Below are positions 6,259-10,544 of a stretch of 10,544 nucleotides of DNA, piece by piece. The stretch is from CAZSRL01 sp964609615 (GTDB lineage Bacteria; Bacillota_I; Bacilli_A; RF39; UBA660). The stretch covers positions 1 through 10,544 of the forward strand of contig CAZSRL010000029.1 in NCBI GenBank assembly GCA_964609615.1, given 5' to 3'. The notes beneath the pieces were generated by a model. It had not been told where the DNA came from and did not search any database. It was given only the letters and a program-made list of their open reading frames with translations. The translations under genes were made by a program, and so were the position numbers. The stretch's first letter is position 1; every line of letters starts with the position of its first letter.

Positions 6259-7317
6259 ATGAAAATTATAGTAACCGCAGGAGGAACTGGGGGACATATT
6301 TATCCAGCATTATCTATTATTGAAAAGATGCAAGAAAATAATGATGAAATATTATATATTGGTACTACTAATAGGATGGAAAGTGAAATTATTCCTAAAA
6401 AGGGTATTAGATATGAGGGCATTGAAATATATGGTTTATCTAAAAATATAGTTTTTAATTTTAAAAATATTTTTAAAACAATAAAGTCATATAAAAAATG
6501 CAAAAATATTATTAAATCATTTAAACCTGATGTTGTTATTGGTTTTGGAGGATATGTAACATTACCTGTTATTTATGCTGCTCATAAGTTAGGTATTAAA
6601 ACTGCTATTCATGAACAAAATTTAATACCTGGTAAAACCAATAAGTTTTTATCTAATATTTCTAATGTTGTTTTTGTATCTTTTGAAAATAGTAAAAAAT
6701 ATATAAAGAATAATAATGTTATTTATTCTTCTTGTCCTACTGGTGAGAGAGCTTTATATTTAAATAAGCATAATAAGGAAGATTTAGGCTTTTTAAGAGA
6801 CAAAAAGCTTATAATTATAGTTATGGGTAGTTTAGGAAGTAAAACAGTAACTGATAAGTTAAAAGACTTTTTAACTACATTTGATAGAACTGATAGTGAA
6901 GTATTATTTATAACTGGTAGAAATTGTTATAATGATGCTAAAGATTATAAAGTAGGTAAAAATGTTAAAATAATAGAATTTTATGATAATTTACCTGCTT
7001 TAATGAAAGATGCTGATGTTATTATTTCAAGAGCCGGAGCATCTACAATAACAGAAATACTTATGTTAGAAAGATTATCTATTTTAATACCTAGCCCATA
7101 TGTTGCTAATAATCATCAATTTTTTAATGCAAAAGATATAAGTGATAATAATTTAGGTTTAATGATAGAGGAAAAAGATTTAAATAAAGAAGTATTAAAT
7201 AATAAAATAAATAATTTATTAAAAAATAAAGATATATATTATGATAATTTAAAAAAATATAAGAAAGTATCTGGTGCTAAAATAATATATGATGAAATAA
7301 AAAAATTAAATAAATAA
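6259..7317 (+). CDS. murG: UDP-GlcNAc:MurNAc-pentapeptide-undecaprenyl-PP GlcNAc transferase
   Basis: MurG adds GlcNAc to lipid I to make lipid II at the inner face of the membrane, the last cytoplasmic step of peptidoglycan synthesis. The 352 residues match the usual length. The N-domain has the glycine-rich loop AGGTGGHIYPALS (residues 7-19), GFGGYVTLPV (95-104) and HEQNLIPGKTN (118-128). The C-domain has the MGSLGSKTV nucleotide loop (189-197), SRAGASTITE (257-266) with the donor-binding Glu266, and PYVANNHQ (280-287). The start ATG is the first residue of the conserved beta strand, as in the family, with a weak AGGATG upstream. It is the first gene after the inserted locus and leads an operon with ftsQ 18 bases downstream. 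Nothing in it looks degraded. Confidence 0.97.
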   Translation: MKIIVTAGGTGGHIYPALSIIEKMQENNDEILYIGTTNRMESEIIPKKGIRYEGIEIYGLSKNIVFNFKNIFKTIKSYKKCKNIIKSFKPDVVIGFGGYVTLPVIYAAHKLGIKTAIHEQNLIPGKTNKFLSNISNVVFVSFENSKKYIKNNNVIYSSCPTGERALYLNKHNKEDLGFLRDKKLIIIVMGSLGSKTVTDKLKDFLTTFDRTDSEVLFITGRNCYNDAKDYKVGKNVKIIEFYDNLPALMKDADVIISRAGASTITEILMLERLSILIPSPYVANNHQFFNAKDISDNNLGLMIEEKDLNKEVLNNKINNLLKNKDIYYDNLKKYKKVSGAKIIYDEIKKLNK

Positions 7318-7335
7318 TATAAAGGAAGTTAGGAA

Positions 7336-8028
7336 ATGAGTAATAAAAAGACTATAAAAAAGAAAAAAAAGAAATTAAATTTATTAAAGATAATTATAGC
7401 TATTTTAATAATTTATTTTTTAGGTTATTTTTTATCAAATGTTACTAATTTTCATACAAAAAATCTAATTATAAAAGGAAATAACTATTTAAGTGATGAA
7501 GAAGTTATAGAACAAGCTTCACTTGAAAATTATCCTTCATATATTTTAACTAATATTATTTCAATAAAAAAGAAATTATTAAAAAATAATATGATAAAAG
7601 ATGTAAAAGTAAAAAGAAATTTACATATGGGTTATGTTATTAATGTAGAAGAAGAAAAAATATTATATAAAAGAAGAAGTGATTCAAACTATGTATTATC
7701 TAGTGGAGAAGAAACTACTTTAAAAAATAATATAAGTGGAGTTGCAACACTAATAAATTATACTCCTAAAGATATAGAAAAAAAATTAATAAAAAAATTA
7801 TCTAAAATAGATATTAATATATTAAATAAAATAAGTGAAATAGAATATTCACCTAATAAAACAGATGATGAAAGATTTTTATTATATATGACTGATGGTA
7901 ATTTAGTATATATCACTATAACAAAGATTAAAGAACTTAATTATTATATAGATATAATAAAAAAAATAGATGGAAAGAAAGGAGTACTTAATTTAGACAG
8001 TGGGAGATATTTTCAAGTAATGGAGTAG
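7336..8028 (+). CDS. ftsQ: Cell division protein FtsQ/DivIB
   Basis: A 230-residue bitopic protein of the division complex, which links FtsL and DivIC/FtsB to septal peptidoglycan synthesis. It has a strongly basic cytoplasmic N-terminus (2-14, mostly Lys), one membrane helix (15-35), a POTRA domain (about 39-107) opening with FHTKNLIIKGNNYLSDEEV, and a beta domain to the end. This is the DivIB order, although the sequence is diverged and somewhat short. AAAGGAAG precedes the ATG. It follows murG by 18 bases and precedes a small membrane gene by 4, so the three are one operon. The position between murG and ftsA agrees with the call. Confidence 0.88.
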   Translation: MSNKKTIKKKKKKLNLLKIIIAILIIYFLGYFLSNVTNFHTKNLIIKGNNYLSDEEVIEQASLENYPSYILTNIISIKKKLLKNNMIKDVKVKRNLHMGYVINVEEEKILYKRRSDSNYVLSSGEETTLKNNISGVATLINYTPKDIEKKLIKKLSKIDINILNKISEIEYSPNKTDDERFLLYMTDGNLVYITITKIKELNYYIDIIKKIDGKKGVLNLDSGRYFQVME

Positions 8029-8032
8029 TATT

Positions 8033-8428
8033 ATGAAAAAGAAAAAGTATATAATAATGACACTTATATTAGTAGTGTTAATTATAGTAAATTTAAAATT
8101 AAATTTTAAATTAATGAATTTAACAATAACTGATTATATTAAACAAAGTGAATTAATAAAAGAACCTATATTATATATAGCAATTGTTTATGATATTTTA
8201 TTTATTATTTATTATTTTAAATATTTAATATGTTTTAAAAATAGTTTTAAATATAATATTTTAGGATTAATAATATGTATTATTACATTATTATTTACAT
8301 TTAATCCTATAACTATGCCTTTATTAGATATAGAGAATATTTTATCTTTTGAAAGTATATTTTTAGTAATAATATTTTTATTTTATATAGCAAATATAAT
8401 AAAAATAAAATTTATAAAAGAAAAGTAG
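8033..8428 (+). CDS. Small four-helix membrane protein of unknown function
   Basis: 131 residues, strongly hydrophobic, with probable membrane helices at about 6-22, 46-67, 75-92 and 106-127, and short Lys-rich ends. I do not recognise it. GGAG at 8022-8025 lies across the end of ftsQ, and the ATG is only four bases after that stop, so it is translated from the murG-ftsQ message. Its TAG stop lies inside a terminator stem, so it is the last gene of that unit. Standard dcw clusters have no such gene between ftsQ and ftsA. A division or cell-wall role is suggested by position only. Confidence 0.75.
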   Translation: MKKKKYIIMTLILVVLIIVNLKLNFKLMNLTITDYIKQSELIKEPILYIAIVYDILFIIYYFKYLICFKNSFKYNILGLIICIITLLFTFNPITMPLLDIENILSFESIFLVIIFLFYIANIIKIKFIKEK

Positions 8429-8450
8429 TGAAAAACACTATTTTTCTTTT
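8416..8450 (+). terminator. Intrinsic terminator overlapping the stop codon of the small membrane gene
   Basis: Bases 8416-8430 pair with 8436-8450 (core TAGTG/CACTA, loop AAAAA, one G-T pair, A-rich left and T-rich right arm). The T-rich arm after CACTA serves as the T-run. The TAG stop at 8426-8428 is in the stem. Confidence 0.7.
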
Positions 8451-8467
8451 TAAAATATAAAAATATA

Positions 8468-8476
8468 TGATATAAT
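8468..8476 (+). promoter_or_regulatory. Extended -10 promoter element for ftsA-ftsZ
   Basis: TGATATAAT, identical to the element before murG, 22 bases upstream of the GTG of ftsA and just behind a terminator. No good -35 is visible. Confidence 0.55.
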
Positions 8477-8498
8477 TAATAATACGAGAGGTGCTAAA

Positions 8499-9743
8499 GT
8501 GAAAAATATTTATTCTAGTTTAGACATTGGAACAAACACAATAAAACTTGTTGTAGCAGAAATGTATAATAATAAATTAAATATATTAAATGTTAATGAA
8601 ATAACTAGTAAAGGGATTAAAAATGCTCTTATAGTTAATGCAGAAGAAGTTTTAATATGTCTAAAAGAATTATTTAGAAGAACAGAAGATACACTTGGTA
8701 TAAAAATAAAAAAAGTTATTACAACTATACCTTCATATTATAGTGAATTCTCAGTAGGTGAAGGATATACTACTATAAATAGAGATAATTCTATAGTAGA
8801 AGGTATTGATATTATAAGAGCACTTCAATCTAGTGTATATAATAGAATTGATGATAATAGAGAATTAGTTAGTGTTGTTCCTATTGAATTTACATTAGAT
8901 GATAAAATAAAATTAGAAGATCCAAAAGGAAAAAAAGCATCTAAATTATCAGTAACCTCAATTTTTTCAACAGTACCTAAAAAAAATATTTATGGAATAA
9001 TTACTCTTTTAGAAGATATAGGAGTAGAAGTAGTAGATATTAATTTAAACGCAACATGTGACTTTTATGAACTTAAAAATGATGATTTAAAGGATAAAAC
9101 AGGTGCTATTATAAATATAGGAAAAGATAAAACTGAAGTAAGTATTATTAATAAAAATATATTAATCGCAACAGAAAATATATTAATTGGTGGAAAAAAT
9201 ATAGACAAAGATATAAGTTACATATATAATATTAATACGAAGTTATCTAATACACTAAAAGAAACTTTTGCTTTATCAAGCAAAAGAAACGCATCAATGA
9301 GAGAAATAGAAACATTTCGTAATAATGATAATGAAGAAGTTAAGATTAATCAATATGAGATAAGTGAAATAGTAAATTCAAGATTAACTGAAATATTAAA
9401 TTTATCAAAAAAACAAATAAATCTCTTAACAAAAAAAGAAATTCATTATATAATAGTTACTGGAGGCACATCTGAATTAAGTGATTTTGATAGTGTTGCT
9501 AGTGATATTTTCGGTAAATTATACATAAATACCGAAGTTAAAGAAATAGGAGTAAGACATAATAAATATAGTACTGCATTAGGTGGAATTAAATTTTATT
9601 ATGATAAACTTACTTTTAGAAACAAAATTTCTTCAACTATGGATGAAGAACAACAAGAATTATTATTTAAGATAAAAAGAGATAGAAACATAAATTCTGA
9701 TACTGTATTAGGAAAAGTGTTTAGTTATTTTTTCGATAATTAA
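8499..9743 (+). CDS. ftsA: Cell division protein FtsA
   Basis: FtsA is the actin-like ATPase that ties FtsZ filaments to the membrane. The 414 residues show the phosphate-1 motif SLDIGTNTIKLVVAE (7-21), the FtsA-specific 1C domain (about 83-160), a phosphate-2 region at 203-215, GGKNIDKDI (231-239), the adenosine motif VTGGTSEL (320-327), and a C-terminal amphipathic membrane-targeting helix DTVLGKVFSYFF (401-412). The start is GTG at 8499, supported by GAGAGGTG at 8486-8493 and by the conserved N-terminus starting within eight residues. The phosphate-2 motif reads IINIGKDKTEVS, where the usual Asp is Asn206 and the Gly-rich turn is charged. ftsZ follows after 14 bases, the usual pair. Confidence 0.96.
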   Translation: MKNIYSSLDIGTNTIKLVVAEMYNNKLNILNVNEITSKGIKNALIVNAEEVLICLKELFRRTEDTLGIKIKKVITTIPSYYSEFSVGEGYTTINRDNSIVEGIDIIRALQSSVYNRIDDNRELVSVVPIEFTLDDKIKLEDPKGKKASKLSVTSIFSTVPKKNIYGIITLLEDIGVEVVDINLNATCDFYELKNDDLKDKTGAIINIGKDKTEVSIINKNILIATENILIGGKNIDKDISYIYNINTKLSNTLKETFALSSKRNASMREIETFRNNDNEEVKINQYEISEIVNSRLTEILNLSKKQINLLTKKEIHYIIVTGGTSELSDFDSVASDIFGKLYINTEVKEIGVRHNKYSTALGGIKFYYDKLTFRNKISSTMDEEQQELLFKIKRDRNINSDTVLGKVFSYFFDN

Positions 9744-9757
9744 GGAGTGAGATTATT

Positions 9758-10544
9758 ATGGATAATATTGAAAATCCAAAAATGGACCAAATAGCAAAGA
9801 TTAAAGTTTTAGGAGTAGGCGGAGGCGGATGTAACGCTGTAAATAGAATGATAGATTCTGGACTTAAAGGTGTTGATTTTGTAGCAGTTAATACTGATTT
9901 GCAAGTTTTAAACACTTCTAAAGCTGAAACTAAATTACAAATAGGTAAAGCAATAACAGATGGTTTAGGAGCTGGATCAAACCCTGAAGTTGGTAGAGAA
10001 TCAGCTTTAGAAAGTAAAGAAGAAATAGAAGATTTACTTCGTGGAAGTGATATGGTATTTGTTTCTTGTGGACTTGGTGGAGGAACTGGTACTGGAGCTG
10101 CTCCTGTAATTGCAGAAATTGCTCAAAGTTTAGGATGTCTTACAGTAGCAATTGTAACAAAACCATTTAGATTTGAAGGAAAGAAAAGAACAGATCATGC
10201 ATTAAGTGGTCTTGATGAATTAAAAAAACATGTAGATACATTAGTTGTTATTCCAAATGATAGATTAAGAGATTTAATTGATAAATCAACTGGATTTGAT
10301 GAAGCGTTTAAAGAAGTAGATAATGTTCTTCGTTTAGGCGTTCAGTCAGTATCTGATTTAATTAGTGTGCCAGGACTTGTTAACCTTGACTTTGCTGATG
10401 TAAGAGCTGTTATGGAAAATAGAGGTAGTGCATTAATAGGTATAGGTGTTGGATTTGGAGACAATAGATCAATAGAAGCCGCAAAACAATCAGTGCAAAG
10501 TCCACTACTTGAAACAACAATAGGTGGGGCAACAGATTGTATTA
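9758..10544 (+). CDS. ftsZ: Cell division GTPase FtsZ, N-terminal 262 residues (runs off the window)
   Basis: FtsZ is the tubulin-like GTPase that forms the division ring. AAGGAG at 9742-9747, next to the ftsA stop, precedes the ATG at 9758. The visible part contains VLGVGGGGCNAVNRM, the tubulin signature SCGLGGGTGTGAAP, VTKPFRFEGKKR, IPNDRL, and the T7 loop NLDFADVRAVM with its catalytic Asp pair. The residues before the signature are SCGL rather than the common TAGM, a mild variation. No stop occurs before base 10544, so the last part of the C-domain and the FtsA-binding tail are outside the window. Confidence 0.97.
   Translation, partial: MDNIENPKMDQIAKIKVLGVGGGGCNAVNRMIDSGLKGVDFVAVNTDLQVLNTSKAETKLQIGKAITDGLGAGSNPEVGRESALESKEEIEDLLRGSDMVFVSCGLGGGTGTGAAPVIAEIAQSLGCLTVAIVTKPFRFEGKKRTDHALSGLDELKKHVDTLVVIPNDRLRDLIDKSTGFDEAFKEVDNVLRLGVQSVSDLISVPGLVNLDFADVRAVMENRGSALIGIGVGFGDNRSIEAAKQSVQSPLLETTIGGATDCI

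Noticed and set aside
6300..6503. Reverse-strand open frame inside murG
   Set aside because: It lies opposite the conserved MurG N-domain and has no support of its own.
9721..9915. Reverse-strand open frame across the ftsA-ftsZ junction
   Set aside because: It is opposite the FtsZ N-terminus and its glycine-rich loop gives an artificial proline run.
1..10544. tRNA, rRNA, CRISPR array, insertion sequence or phage genes
   Set aside because: None was seen: no cloverleaf, no repeat-spacer pattern, no transposase or integrase motifs, and no terminal repeats around the inserted locus.

Overview
This is a very AT-rich, fully forward-strand stretch of a low-GC Gram-positive chromosome. It carries part of a division and cell-wall (dcw) cluster in the order ftsW-like end, (insert), murG, ftsQ/divIB, small membrane gene, ftsA, ftsZ. 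A dcw cluster with murG means the cell makes peptidoglycan. The extreme AT bias, compact spacing and SipW/TasA-like content suggest an uncultured gut-type Bacilli lineage of the RF39 or Erysipelotrichia kind; that placement is inference from protein style, not from a marker search. All eight Trp codons I found in called genes are TGG and no gene needs TGA as Trp, so the standard bacterial code fits.

Layout. Bases 1-155 hold the C-terminus of an FtsW/RodA/SpoVE-type transporter-like glycosyltransferase, with a frame break at about 17-44. Bases 160-922 hold a promoter and two small genes: a single-pass membrane protein with a four-cysteine exterior segment, and a DUF1292-like acidic protein. 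Bases 936-6230 hold a self-contained secretion and surface-fibre locus: two tandem TasA/camelysin-like exported proteins, each behind its own promoter; a perfect hairpin; an ER/archaeal-type (SipW-type) signal peptidase with an unusual multi-helix N-terminal domain; a DUF5305-like membrane protein whose start region looks broken; and a 687-residue exported protein with the same N-terminus followed by a LamG-like domain and a C-terminal domain of a type common on gut Firmicutes surfaces. An intrinsic terminator closes the locus. Bases 6230-10544 return to the dcw cluster: murG, ftsQ/divIB and a four-helix membrane protein form one unit ended by a terminator, then a new promoter drives ftsA and ftsZ, the latter running off the right edge.

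How the genes fit together. The signal peptidase probably trims the TasA-like proteins at a shared GYA/GYS site, releasing subunits that could assemble into fibres; the LamG protein shares that N-terminus and could be a tip or adhesive subunit; the DUF5305-like protein may help processing or assembly. This is inference from gene order and shared motifs. The most interesting points are a TasA/SipW-like locus placed inside the division cluster, the N-terminal motif shared by three very different exported proteins, and the broken start of the DUF5305-like gene, which looks like a deletion between short direct repeats.
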